From: Takakia lepidozioides
Taxonomy: Eukaryota > Streptophyta > Takakiopsida > Takakiales > Takakiaceae
Assembly (NCBI GenBank): GCA_030704615.1
Contig: CM060732.1
Coordinates: forward strand, 46,853,053 to 46,917,052
Direction of reading: 5' to 3'
DNA: 64,000 nucleotides
Positions 33,089-43,059 of this stretch are shown piece after piece (position 1 is the stretch's first letter; each line of letters begins with the position of its first letter). The notes beneath the pieces were generated by a model, which worked only from the letters and a program-made list of their open reading frames with translations, had not been told where the DNA came from and ran no database searches. The translations under genes were made by a program, and so were the position numbers.

Positions 33089-34372
33089 TCACCTTTTGGA
33101 CTGGATGTTGGCAGATCCACTACTTTCGTCTCCAGACACAAAACTAATGGCCAGCTTCTCACTGTGGTGGCAAACAGAAAATTCCTTTTCTGTTTTTCTA
33201 CAGCGACCTGGCTCCTTTCTAACTCCTCTAACCTTCATCATTCTTCTCACCTTTGCAGTATTATCCCAATTACCAGCTGCAGCATAGATGGTTGATAGCA
33301 ACAGCATCCAAAATCCAAGAGTATCACATTCCTGTTGGCTGAGGTAGAGGCATACACCTGAATGCCAAGCACCTGTTGCTTGCGCCCTAAGTCCAGCAGC
33401 AGATCTCGCAACTTCTACTCTGACATACGTTTCTGAATTTGCCCTCGTCTATGTTACCTGGTTCGGGATACTTTCTTATGTCAAATTGGCAGTATCAATC
33501 CCACACGCATGTTGTGCATATCCTGCAATCATAGCACTCCATGATACCACATTTCGTTCAGCCATCCTGACGAACACTCCCTTTGCATCTTCAGTACTTC
33601 CGCCTTTGGCATACATGTCAATGAGGGCATTGTTTAGAATGACATCTGGTACAATTCCAGCTTTGACGATATCACCATGGACCTCTTTGCCATTTTCCAG
33701 GCTTGCACACACATTGAAAATGGAAACGAATGTGACCTGGTCTGGGTTCAACCCTTCCTGAATCATTTGCTCATAGGTCTCCAAAGCCTTCATCCCACAC
33801 CCACGCTGAGCATATCCAGTGACCATTGCGTTCCACGAGATCACATCTCGTTCAGCCATCATTATATTCCACGTGATCACACCTTGTTCAGGCATTTTGT
33901 TGAACACTCAGTGTGCATCCACAATGCTCCCACACTTCACATACATGTTAACAAGGGTGTTGCATAGAAAAACGTTGGGCTTGAATCCACTTTGGATAAT
34001 GTGAGCATGCACCTGTTTTCCGGCTTCTAGGCCTTTCATCTTGATGCACTTATGCAAGAGACAGACATAAGTATCTGAATCTGCTGAATCTGCTGAAACC
34101 CTTCAAAATCTGTAGAGCCTCTTTCAGTTGCCCTGCCTCACATAGCATCCTCACGTGCCCAGAAGTGCCAGAAGCGGTATTGTGGACTCCCTCTCTTGGT
34201 CCTCCCTTGGAAGCTGTGGCCATGGTGGAGCACCTGATTTCAAATATGCCGCTGCCGCTGTTTCCAGTTGACCATCTACCCATGCAGGTTTCCTGTAGCT
34301 ATCAATCCACAGGGAAACATGGGCACTATTGTGCTTGATATCCATCCCTCTTGGATGAATCTGGACCCACAC
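33089..34372 (-). pseudogene. PPR-DYW pseudogene (first copy)
   Basis: Minus strand, N to C: an N-terminal piece with LCEAGQLKEALQILKGF (34283-34050), PPR motifs from about 34045 to 33476 (VFNKMPEQGVITWNIMM, MAERDVISWNAMVTGYAQ, GLNPDQVTFVSIFNVCASL, NNALIDMYAKGGS), and a C-terminal E/DYW-like part at 33307-33089 (LLSTIYAAAGNWDNTAKVRR, HSEKLAISF). The DYW class edits organellar RNA in plants. Frameshifts and stops separate the pieces, and the terminal Asp-Tyr-Trp is not seen. A disabled gene. Confidence 0.8.
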
Positions 34373-34455
34373 TCTATCCCTGCTCTCCTTCAGCTATCCC
34401 TTACTCAACACCATTAATGCATAGACCTTGGCCTTGCTGCTAGAAGCTGACAATG
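34262..34455. repeat. segmental duplicate of 31622-31812
   Basis: Upstream partner of the pair; overlaps the 5' end of the first PPR pseudogene and its leader. Confidence 0.85.
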
Positions 34456-34552
34456 ACAGCTGAATTTTTTCTAGCAAACACCCAAACCCTACTGATCACA
34501 CACTAGCTCCTACTCTGAATTGGTCCCAAGACTTTAAAAATGTGCTGGGGAG

Positions 34553-34646
34553 AGATTGTACTCATAAGACGTTGTTTGCCGTAGCCTTGTGGCCATTGAC
34601 CCCGTGCCCAATTTGAGCGGGAACAAAAGGGACAGAACCTACCTCT
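34553..34646 (-). mobile_element. LINE copy A, 3' end (split off by the gypsy insertion)
   Basis: The minus strand gives the last codons of LINE ORF2 (VNGHKATANNVL type) and the stop at 34562-34564, with the element ending about 10 nt later. Same text as 61494-61565 in copy C. It ends at CTCT, which is repeated at 46880-46883 where the rest of the LINE resumes. Confidence 0.85.
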
Positions 34647-34996
34647 TGTCAAGTTAAATAAGCACAGTGTGAAAACAGCTAGAATAAAACTAGTTATTTG
34701 TATTTAACACTTGGATTTAGGTCGTGTTAAATCAGGTGTCAAGTTTAGTTTGACACCTGGTCCGTCTTATCTTCACGAGAGCGGCAGTCGCGCAGCTCAT
34801 CTCTCTCGAGTTGAGCCTGTGCGACCGAGCTCCTGCGTGCGTTCAGATCTGAGTGTACTCATGATGGGAGTGTAGGTTGTTGGTGGGTGGAGTCCCCATA
34901 GCTTGGGGTGCCCCTGGCTCGACTACTATTTCAAAGAGTGATGATGGTTTTTGTTTTCAGGTTTTGTGTCAACAGTGTTTTCTAGTTTTCTTATCA
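34647..34996 (+). mobile_element. left LTR portion (first ~86 bp of the LTR missing)
   Basis: Matches 46442-46793 almost base for base (TGTCAAGTTAAATAAGCACA … GTTTTCTTATCA). It lacks the TGTGGTAGAC…CACGACAGC part that begins the full LTR at 46355. The presumed R region starts near 34797. Confidence 0.85.
34797..34810 (+). promoter_or_regulatory. LTR segment complementary to the primer site
   Basis: TCATCTCTCTCGAG; its exact reverse complement is at 34997-35010, just after the LTR. In Tf1/sushi-type elements the RNA 5' end folds back on such a site to prime reverse transcription, so transcription would be expected to start close to 34797. Confidence 0.7.
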
Positions 34997-35010
34997 CTCG
35001 AGAGAGATGA
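34997..35010 (+). promoter_or_regulatory. self-priming primer binding site
   Basis: CTCGAGAGAGATGA directly follows the LTR end CTTATCA. It has no tRNA-like TGG start but is a 14-of-14 reverse complement of 34797-34810 in the LTR. Confidence 0.7.
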
Positions 35011-35840
35011 CCTGTATCTAGTTTTCTAGTGCTAAGCTAGATGTGACGTTTTTGTTTTTAAGCACTATTATAATATAGCTTGGTCGCGAGCGCCGGTAGT
35101 TAGACTGGCTATGTGTGCCTAGTGGAGCATAACAGAAAGGCAGGAACCACTCGAAGTGTCGCTACAGCAGTTCTAACCTCATGGGAATGTAGCGGGTCCA
35201 AGCTTTTTACAACAAGCAAGTGGGCTGGACCTGCTGTTTGGGTCTAAGAAGACTGGGTCGGCGGATAGGCCTCTATGGTTCCCAGGTGCAAAGGCCCCGT
35301 CTTGGGCTGGATGGATCTTTGGTCGGTGACGGTTACGCTATGGTGAAGTGGCGGATATGTGTAGGAACGTCACATGCAAACGAGTGCTTTGAGCGATTTA
35401 ATCAAAAGATGATGTCTGCGGACATGTGGCACAGGTGTTCTCATCAACTGTGCAGATTGAGCATCTGACAGTTGTGTTTGGCAGGAGTTCTGATCTCAGG
35501 GGTGAGCATTTGAAGGCAGGTTTGGAAAGGTTATTGATCTGGAACTCATTGAGCCAGTGAGTTCCACTTAAAGCCATTTTGCTGGAGGAGATTGCTGATT
35601 ATTGATGTTCCTGGAGCTTCAGGTGCAGGCCCTGCAATCGCTGGCTAACAAGATTGATTTACAAGCAGAATCTGACGGGCAATCTGCCGAGAGCCTCATC
35701 TGCTTCTCGGAGGGGTTTCCGTAAAGGCCCGGAGAATTTAATCCATACAATGGCAACCTAGGTGAGGTACCAAATCAACTCTGAAGCAGTGGCTATGGCG
35801 CCACCAGTGATTGCCGTGCGAATCATCTTGTCGTGATTAA
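35011..35840 (+). other. leader of the methyltransferase gypsy element
   Basis: No long frame of convincing quality. Presumed untranslated leader, with packaging signals expected but not identifiable. Confidence 0.4.
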
Positions 35841-35975
35841 AAGTGATCACGCTTTGTCACCCTTTCGTTCTTCAACATTGAGAAGGCCTCTAGCAATGTT
35901 CCATGAGCAGCTTCCACCCCTCCAATCTTGATGAAGCCGTCCAAAGTGTAGTTCAGAAAGGATGGCCCAAGTCCA
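35841..35975 (-). pseudogene. OEP16: captured OEP16-like fragment, antisense
   Basis: The minus strand encodes GLGPSFLNYTLDGFIKIGG, then VEAAHGTLLEAFSML and KNERVTKRD, closely resembling the N-terminal part of plant outer-envelope pore protein OEP16 (Tim17 family). Upstream on the same strand (about 36110-35995) an unassigned piece, [20 protein letters not shown], is attached. It is opposite to the element's coding strand and uninterrupted, as a cDNA-derived fragment would be. Confidence 0.55.
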
Positions 35976-36126
35976 CCAGCACATCTATAGAGGGAGAGTC
36001 AACTCTCGCTGATAGCCTCGAGTGCGGCATTTCGCTCTGCTTTCCTCACACCCAAGTTCTTTCCTGCATCGGCAACAAATCTCTGCTGTCGCTGACGGAT
36101 GGAGAGAGACACGGAGAGACGGAGAT

Positions 36127-36312
36127 CTCATTGATGGCAAGAATCTGCCCGTGTGACCTCTTCACCTTCTTCAACTTCCTGAGGAAGTACCAAAACTTGG
36201 ACTTTGCCCGCACTTCGTTGGTCGCCCACAACGTCATGCGGTACGCCTTCGGCTGCTCATCGGTTGGGGTAGGCAGTGCTCGCTCCACCACCTGGTGAAA
36301 CCAAAAACTCAT
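36127..36312 (-). pseudogene. RPL18A: captured ribosomal protein eL20 (L18a) fragment, antisense
   Basis: The minus-strand frame from 36312 reads [20 protein letters not shown], then [20 protein letters not shown] and [20 protein letters not shown], the conserved N-terminal third of cytosolic eL20/L18a. It breaks off at AINEI into unrelated sequence. No intron interrupts the 186 bp. Only part of the gene is present, so it cannot be functional. Confidence 0.85.
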
Positions 36313-36389
36313 GGCTCTTGCCTGCTCTCTCTCTCGGATCAGCAGAAGCTAGAAGGAGCGCGAGACGGCCAATGCAGGCGCTGCCGAGT

Positions 36390-36720
36390 CTAAAAGGTAG
36401 GCTCATAACCATTGGTTGCAATGGCCAGGATGGCGAAACCAATGGCATGACCCAGAGCTCCCCAAGCAAGCACATCGATGAGGGTGAAACCAGCGGGGTC
36501 ATTCGTCTTCAAAAAGCCAACGACCTCCTGTGCCCGGCTATCACCGGCCTCGAAGTGAGTAACGCCATTTGTACAGGGAGTCCTTGCCTTGCAACATTGT
36601 CTCTCTGGAAGGGGAGGAACACAAATCGTCCCAGAAACAGAAGAGCTCCGGTGCTCAAGGAGATCACAACCGCGGCTCACATGCGAAATTGACCTGCTCT
36701 TGAGATCGCCCAAAGAAGTG
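36390..36720 (-). pseudogene. psaG: captured photosystem I subunit PsaG fragment, antisense
   Basis: Minus strand: [20 protein letters not shown], then [14 protein letters not shown], a one-base shift, then [40 protein letters not shown] and [19 protein letters not shown], followed by a stop at 36390-36392. This is most of mature PsaG, including both hydrophobic segments and the natural C-terminal end. The transit peptide is missing. It is intronless, joined head to tail with the eL20 and OEP16 pieces, all antisense to the retroelement. Confidence 0.85.
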
Positions 36721-37049
36721 TAGCGAAGGGATAGCTGGCAGTTTCAGGGCGCGCAGCACTGATGGCACTCAAAGTGTGCTCTTGCTAGCATTTGGAACGC
36801 TCTCTATGCCCACATCTACAACCAGCTTCAGCTCCCAGTCCACCCACATTTCTGCACCCTCCTCGCCATTTTCAGCCATCTGAGGAGCCTTGTTGCGCCC
36901 AGTCCTAAAGGTAGTGTTGCCTCGTCCACCCTAACCTCCCGACAGCAGCAGCTCCTGCTTCCATGGAGTTCCAGCAGAACATCGCCATTCCTTCCGTCTT
37001 CCAAACGCCGTGGCCTCTGTGTTGACATTGGCTTCACCTGCTTTAACCT

Positions 37050-37192
37050 TGAAAAAAAAAAAAAAAAAAAAACTATTATGAAGGTTTGAAGAAGGAGTCC
37101 AAGGAATTCTTAGGGAACCTGTAGTGAATCCCAACAGACGTGGGAACAGTATTTAATGGTGAGAACGTTTTGGTGTTAAAAAAAAAAAAAAA
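37050..37192 (+). repeat. two poly(A) runs
   Basis: A run of about 21 A at 37050-37070 and another of about 14 A at 37179-37192. They may be remnants of cDNA-tail insertion next to the captured fragments. Confidence 0.6.
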
Positions 37193-37369
37193 CCTTTTGA
37201 TCTAATTTAAAGGATTCAGAGCCTGGTTGGTCATATCTTTGTCACATGAGCTCCGTTTGACTCAGTTCTTGAGGGATAGCGCAGAAAGGGGAAATCTACC
37301 TATCTAGACCTGGTTTTTGTTTTTGGGACTCTGCTAAAATCTATGGAATTTTTAGAGTGTGAGTGTGCT

Positions 37370-38230
37370 ATGAAAGATCCACAATCTTGTCTCTAGAACC
37401 TGTGCTGGTCTATATGAGAGACAAATTGGTGGATGTACTCCTTGCATGGCTGGGGGAAATGAGGACGTAATTGAAGGGCAGGTCTCTTCTCTTAGTCTGT
37501 GCACACAAGGGGACAGGATTTATGTTTCCCAAGGAACTCAGACTGATTTGAGTGGAGGAACAGTTGGACGAGTTGATTGCATACTGGGAGTCAGGCATTA
37601 GCAGTAGACAACAGACTGCTGTAGTTGGCATTGAGGGCCTCAATATCGCTTGGACAGTCAGAACTCTGTTGGAGCCAGCAGTTCTGCAGCTGTAGGTGAA
37701 ATACCAAAGTGGGTGAAAGCTAGGCTTGGAACACAGCCAAAGACAGCCCCGGGGACCAAGGTGTTTAGCCACAAGGCCGTGGTGTACTGGAGCAGAGGAG
37801 CAGGAGCTACACAGGTTTGTGCAATCAGACATGGTTGCAGCGGAGGATACGCTCTACACAGGGCAACCACGAGCGGGGGTTCATCAGCAACGACATGTTT
37901 GTTGTGCGTGAAGGAGATGCAGTCAGTCATCGCAATGAGGACACCGCAACCGTCTCAAAGCTTTCGAGTTGAGAGACTATCAGACCTACCTTTGTTTTTT
38001 TAGTGTTCAGTGAGCGGGATAGAGCTAGGGGAGTATTGCTTTGTCTCTACCTGGCAGAAAGAGGAGGAGGGTGGTTTAGAGCGAGCTACTGTAGCTTGGG
38101 ACAAGGTTAGTGGTAGGTTTCTGGACATAGATATACCTCCTACACCTTACCATCACGCAGAGCGAGGCACTTTGAGAGAAGTCTGGAAGTTGATAGCATA
38201 GATCAGGATTAGATCTTGCTTGGGCGGGCT
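37370..38230 (+). pseudogene. uncharacterised upstream ORF of the gypsy element
   Basis: Broken plus-strand frames: LVYMRDKLVDVLLAWLGEMR (about 37404), SLLLVCAHKGTGFMFPKELR, QLDELIAYWESGISSRQQT, and a last piece (38010-38201) with GLERATVAWDKVSGRFLDID. They look like remains of one protein preceding gag, perhaps its N-terminal domain. No family is recognised. The stretch from 38230 to 38900 shows no clear frame. Confidence 0.35.
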
Positions 38231-38899
38231 TCTATTCTTCCCCTCCATCTCTGTACTATTTTCATTACCTTGTACTCGTAGTTGCCAAGCCTCTCTTGGT
38301 GGAGGCCAGTCAGTCCGGGGTTTTGGGCTGGGATATTCTGCAGGATCAGCATTGCAGCTGGATTTTGGTGTGGGGGTGTGTTTGATGTTTTGATTTCTGT
38401 GTTTGGATCCCCCCCAACACCTGCATGCTTGACTGTGTGCCATGTTGGTTTTGTGTGGGCGCTTGCTTTCATAGGGATTAGGCCGGATTTGATCACCGGT
38501 CAATCCTAGAGTATGCTGTCGGTGGTGAGGCTGGTGGAGTGATGACCAGCAAGACCACCAGTGTTTCTTCTATGGTGCGGCTGGGTTGATGACCAGCCAA
38601 CCATAGGAGTTCTTGCGGTGGATGCAGGTGCAGGTGCCCTGAGCCTTGGGATATGACCCTTAAACTGCCAACAGGTGCCCACCCGTGTCACTATTAGATA
38701 GTAATAGAGCTATTATAGTGTCAAGGGAGAAGGAGGTGCACATTGGAGTCTGGCATACGAGTTACCCAAGGGTTTTGAGGGGAGTACGGCTATAGGACAA
38801 GTAACAGTGAGAGTAGGTTAACAAGACGAGGTATTCGGTTCAGACCACCTTCACCACCACCCTCAATTACTGTAGAGTCATACACAGACTCGGAGGCTT

Positions 38900-40278
38900 C
38901 ATCAACAGGTGTGCACTTTCATTCGCCATTGTTGTGGGACGACATGGAGGAGATGTATGGAGCTACCAAGGGGCCTCGTAGGTACTCTGGAGCTGTGGGC
39001 ACAATCGAGTTTGAATGACTTTATCCAGGAGTTCGACAGCTGGTGTGATTTGCAGCAGATGCGCAATCCACAGCTATTCACCCCATTCATGGCGTGGAAG
39101 GGACTGTTCCAGCATTTGGAAGGCCCGCCTATGGACGATTACCACGAGTTCAGACGAGGACATGAAGCAGAGATTGAGGAGTGGAGGATTGTATTGGTCA
39201 CTTGACTACGTCTCCATTACTCGAGGCACGACGCGACCAGTAGCTGCATCAGTACCAATAGCTCCCACTGCCAGCACTAGTAGTGGAGCAAGTAGTGCTG
39301 GTACTTCTGTAGGTGGTACCAGTTCAAAAGGTGCTACTACTCTTCCTGCCACGACTACAACACATGTGCCTAGATTCAACCCGGTGGTGGAGTTCTTCCA
39401 GGAGTTGCGAGGAGGAACTACAAGGTGTACGGACAGAGAAGCTGCAAAGTTTGCAAGACTTCCAGCGCAAACCCAGTGAGAGCCTGCGAGAGGCGTACAC
39501 TCGTATGAGGCGCTTGATAAGTGTGACCCAAGGGTTACTGAAGCTCAGGCAATCCAGTTTTGGTATGGAATTCTGGATAAGGAGCTCAAGAGAAGGGTGC
39601 GAGATGCAACCCTGTTACAAGCAGCCCAACCCACATTAGCAGATGTGTTTCTGCTGGCTGAGCGGATTGAGCTCAACATGGTGGAGGAGCGAGTTGTTAC
39701 CATTGGATTTGGCAAGGACATGCCTACACGAGGTGTAGCTGCCAGCCCACAGGCACAAGGAACCGCTCAACAGCGTGGTCAGGGGGGCAAGGTGCCCAGC
39801 CCAAGTTCTATGGAGCTTACAGGGGACCTCAGGTGCAGAGGTCCGTGGCATCTTTTGCAGGCCAACAGCAACCAGGGGTGATATGTTGGACATGTGGAGG
39901 ACCCCATGTCAAGAGAGATTGCCCAGAGAGTGGCAAAAGGCCGGCACAAGCAGATAGCCTGCACAGTTGCAGTGTGGGCATTGTGGCAAGTATGGGCATG
40001 GAGATGCCCAGTGTTATGACTTGCACCCTGAGTTGCGCCCAGGCCAGTTCCAAGGGAACAATGGTGGCCGGGGGCGAGGTGGGACCAGCCCAGAGAGGAC
40101 GAGGTGTGGTCGGGCACGAGGTGCAGGCCAAGGGCAAGCTCCACATGGCCAAGGACGCGGAGGTCAGGGTGTTGAACAAGGCATGGCCAACCGGCTTCAG
40201 CAGCTAGAGCAGAGGCTCGCTGCCATGGCTATAGCTCAGGCGTGGGCGGTAGCTGGCAGGCTAGGTACGCGGCCCTAG
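38900..40278 (+). pseudogene. gag: Gag of the methyltransferase gypsy element
   Basis: Capsid-like segments in shifting frames: NDFIQEFDSWCDLQQMRNPQ and LEGPPMDDYHEFRRGHEAEI (39012-39180), a Ser/Thr/Gly-rich linker, LQDFQRKPSESLREAYTRMR (39449-39510), and RDATLLQAAQPTLADVFLLA with ERIELNMVEE (39600-39695). Two zinc knuckles follow: CWTCGGPHVKRDC (about 39883) and CGHCGKYGHGDAQC (about 39973). A Gly/Arg/Gln-rich tail ends near 40278. At least four frameshifts are needed to join the parts. Confidence 0.75.
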
Positions 40279-40648
40279 GCGGGATGGTCCACCTCCTGCT
40301 CCTGAGGGAGGAGACATGGGAGGCATGGGATTCATGTGCGGAGCAGCACTACCACTAGAGCAGGTGGAGTCTGCCGCAGCCGTGACTCGAGGAGCAGCAC
40401 GAGTTCCTGAGCCACGAGGTGCAGAGGTGGAGTTGGATCCACAACGTGGGGAGGCAAGCCGTCAAGCGAGGCTGCCTCAGTCATTCACCTTGGCGGAGAC
40501 AGTGTCAACGCCATCCATGGCACCTAGTTCTCGCCCGACTGTTACCGAGGCGGAGGTTTCTATGCCATTGGGGAGAGCTACACGTGCCAGCATTGACTCC
40601 TGCTGCCAAGGCTAGTGCGGCCGGTGTGTTATTGGGGCAGCCACCTCT

Positions 40649-41363
40649 GTGTGTCAGGCCCCACTGTTCTCGGCAACAATGATTGCGACGCCGGGGGTAA
40701 GGCCAGCTGCAGTGTTCAGACTGGCAGCAACACTCTGTGAGAGTGGGGAGGTCATTTCATCTTCTGCGGAGTTAGTGGAAGGTGTAGTGGCAGATGGATC
40801 CTCGGATTTGAGGGTCAAGATTGCCACGGCTGCGCCCTGGCAAGCTGCAGCTGCCAGGTTGACGGAGCTGCCAGCTAGGCCAGCCTTTGAGCGCGCCATG
40901 GTGACACCTGGAGTTGTTTTGTTAGACAACCAGGGAGGCATTTTCACTTTGAGTGGACCGGCAGGCAAGAAGTACCGGCCACTGTGGGTCTTGTTGGACT
41001 CGGGAGCTCAGCCACTGATGTTGGGCAGAGCTGCTATTGCAGGTTGGCCTCATGGAGGCGGATATGGAGCCTTGCCCTTTCCAGATACAGACATCTCTGG
41101 GAGGATCAGAGCAGGCTCGGGGCATGACACGGCATCAGTTGGCCATTAGACTGCAGCCGGATCATCCTATCGATGGGCTCAGTAATGCGAGCCAAGGCCA
41201 TTGTGACAGATCAATCTCTTACGATGTCCTCGTTGGTGGGGCAGTGTTATATCCCATGGGCTTCACCCTGGACTTTGGGGGAGAGTCAGCATCCTACAGG
41301 CCTAGATGGCAGTCAGGCGATGGTCGCCGTGCACAGCTCCCTGTGACATTCATTGGGGTATAG
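40649..41363 (+). pseudogene. aspartic protease of the methyltransferase gypsy element
   Basis: The frame 40649-41149 includes RPLWVLLDSGAQPLMLGRAA with the catalytic DSG at about 40999-41007. A frameshift near 41075 leads to TRHQLAIRLQPDHPIDGLSN and YDVLVGGAVLYPMGFTLDFG, the usual protease C-terminal half, ending at 41361-41363. Lies just upstream of the methyltransferase, so protease and methyltransferase probably shared one Pol polyprotein. Confidence 0.75.
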
Positions 41364-41599
41364 CGGCTGCCAGCGGGGGCAAGATGCCAACACTAGCCGC
41401 CTTTACAACTGCAGTTAGTTGGCCTGGGAGAGTTGCTGGAAGGCAATGCCCATGCAGAGGATGTGCCACCTCCAGCAGAGCAGGATGACATGCATGGTAT
41501 GGCGGAGTTGCCTGCCATGGTTGCTCACACTCCATTGTGGGGTACGAGCAAGGATTTGTTAGCAGGTTGCTGATCGACGGGTACAACAAGCCTGGGTAG

Positions 41600-42968
41600 A
41601 GGCTTTTGTTCCGTCAAGAGAGGAGGAGAGTGCGGGTATTGCACCAGGACCACCTCTGTTGTTGCCATTGGACACCACACCTCTTGTGTGGCAGCGGCCG
41701 GATGAAGGCATATGCCTTCTGGACTTGTTTGGCGGGATCAGCACTGGATTGGCTGCAGTGTTGCAGGCAGGTGTACGAGTTCGACGTTACCTGTATGTGG
41801 AGAGGGATGAGACTACACGACGCGTCTCACTGCGCCATGTTGCTCAGATGGTGCAGCAGTACCCTGAGTTGTTGCCGGTGTCTGCAGTTCGTGGGATATC
41901 AGCAGGCCTTGCCAACAGACATTGCGTTGCTGGGGGGCGCAGGATTGGAGCGGGGTTGGCTCCATTGATCTGGTAGTGGCAGGTTGGCCCTACCAAGGGC
42001 ATTCATCAGCCGGGCATGGCAATGGATTGCGAGACTCGAGGACGGGTCTGTTTTGGGAGATGGTGCGGATTTTTGCGGCCACTTGCAGCTTCATCAGGCT
42101 GCTGTATCTCCGGCATACATCTTGGAGAATGTGCCACTGATGGGTGATTCTCGGGCCAGGTGATGGCCAGTGTGCATCAAGTCCGGTCGTGGCTTGGGTC
42201 AGCAGTGTTGCTGGATGCAGCTGCAGTGGGGTCACGGGCTCATCGTCCACGGCTTTGGTGGACTAACTTGATGCCACCCGCACTGCTCAAGCGTGCATTT
42301 GATGGGGTTGCAGCGCCCAGCACACCTCACCGTGGATGGCATTTTGGACACAGGGAGGCAGTCTCAACGGTGTGAGACATAATGACCGTTCGCCGTTGGC
42401 AGTGGTCAACAGGATGGGTCACCCACGAGCAGCATTACCTACATTGCTCAGCTTCCCAGGCTCCCATGCTTTTCGGGATGGTGGACCTGGCCTCCTGTGG
42501 GATGCTCAGTTGCGCAGCAGTTAGTGGAGCCTAATGCGACGAGCGAGAGCGGGCTATGGGGTTTTCCACTGGGACCACGGCGGTGGTTGCCCTCTTTCTG
42601 AGGCATCACGTCGTCAGGTGTTGGGGCAAGCAATGGATCTCAATTGCTTGACCTGGATTGTCAGCTTGGCTATGGCTGAGCAACGTAGAGTGCGGAGTGC
42701 ACTTCCCTTGACGGTCTCTCTGCCTACCGAGACGGTACAGGCAGCGAGTGGGGGCGAGCCGGTGAGGACCACGGGGTGTGTAGACATCCATGGCACACGT
42801 GGGAGGTGCTCGAGGTTCAGAGGGAGTGGCAGCAAGGCAGCTGTGATGGATGAGGTTGGGGATTCTTCTCGGGATGAGGAGGTTCTCAATGATGAGATGA
42901 TGGGGCAGGATGAGGCCTTGTCATTGACTGAGCAGGAAGGGAGTACTGCTCAAGAGGTTGCAGCATAG
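41600..42968 (+). pseudogene. C5-cytosine DNA methyltransferase domain, DNMT3-like
   Basis: Methylates cytosine C5 in DNA in active relatives. Motifs in order across changing frames: I, CLLDLFGGISTGLAAVL (41713-41763); II, YLYVERDE (about 41788); IV, DLVVAGWPYQGHSSAGHG (about 41967-42020), where the catalytic Cys of PCQ is Tyr (TAC at 41991-41993); a following LRDSRTGLFWEMVRI; VI, YILENVPL with ENV at 42125-42133; VIII, GSRAHRPRLWWTNL (about 42229-42268), close to the HRARYFWGNL form of DNMT3; X, RRQVLGQAMDLNCLTWIV (about 42609-42662). Frameshifts lie between II and IV and around VI, and a TGA follows ENVPLMGDSRAR. An acidic linker leads to RT. The Tyr change plus frameshifts make this copy dead. 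DNMT-bearing gypsy elements are known from charophytes. Confidence 0.85.
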
Positions 42969-43059
42969 CAACCACGGGACGCGTCCTCTACCTCTAAACC
43001 ACTGGACTTAAGGTTGCAGTTACGGAGGACAATTGGGAGCCTGACATTGGACCCATTGT

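Noticed and set aside
36276-36692. Plus-strand 138-codon frame
   Set aside because: Shadow of the antisense PsaG and eL20 fragments, which are the recognisable sense.
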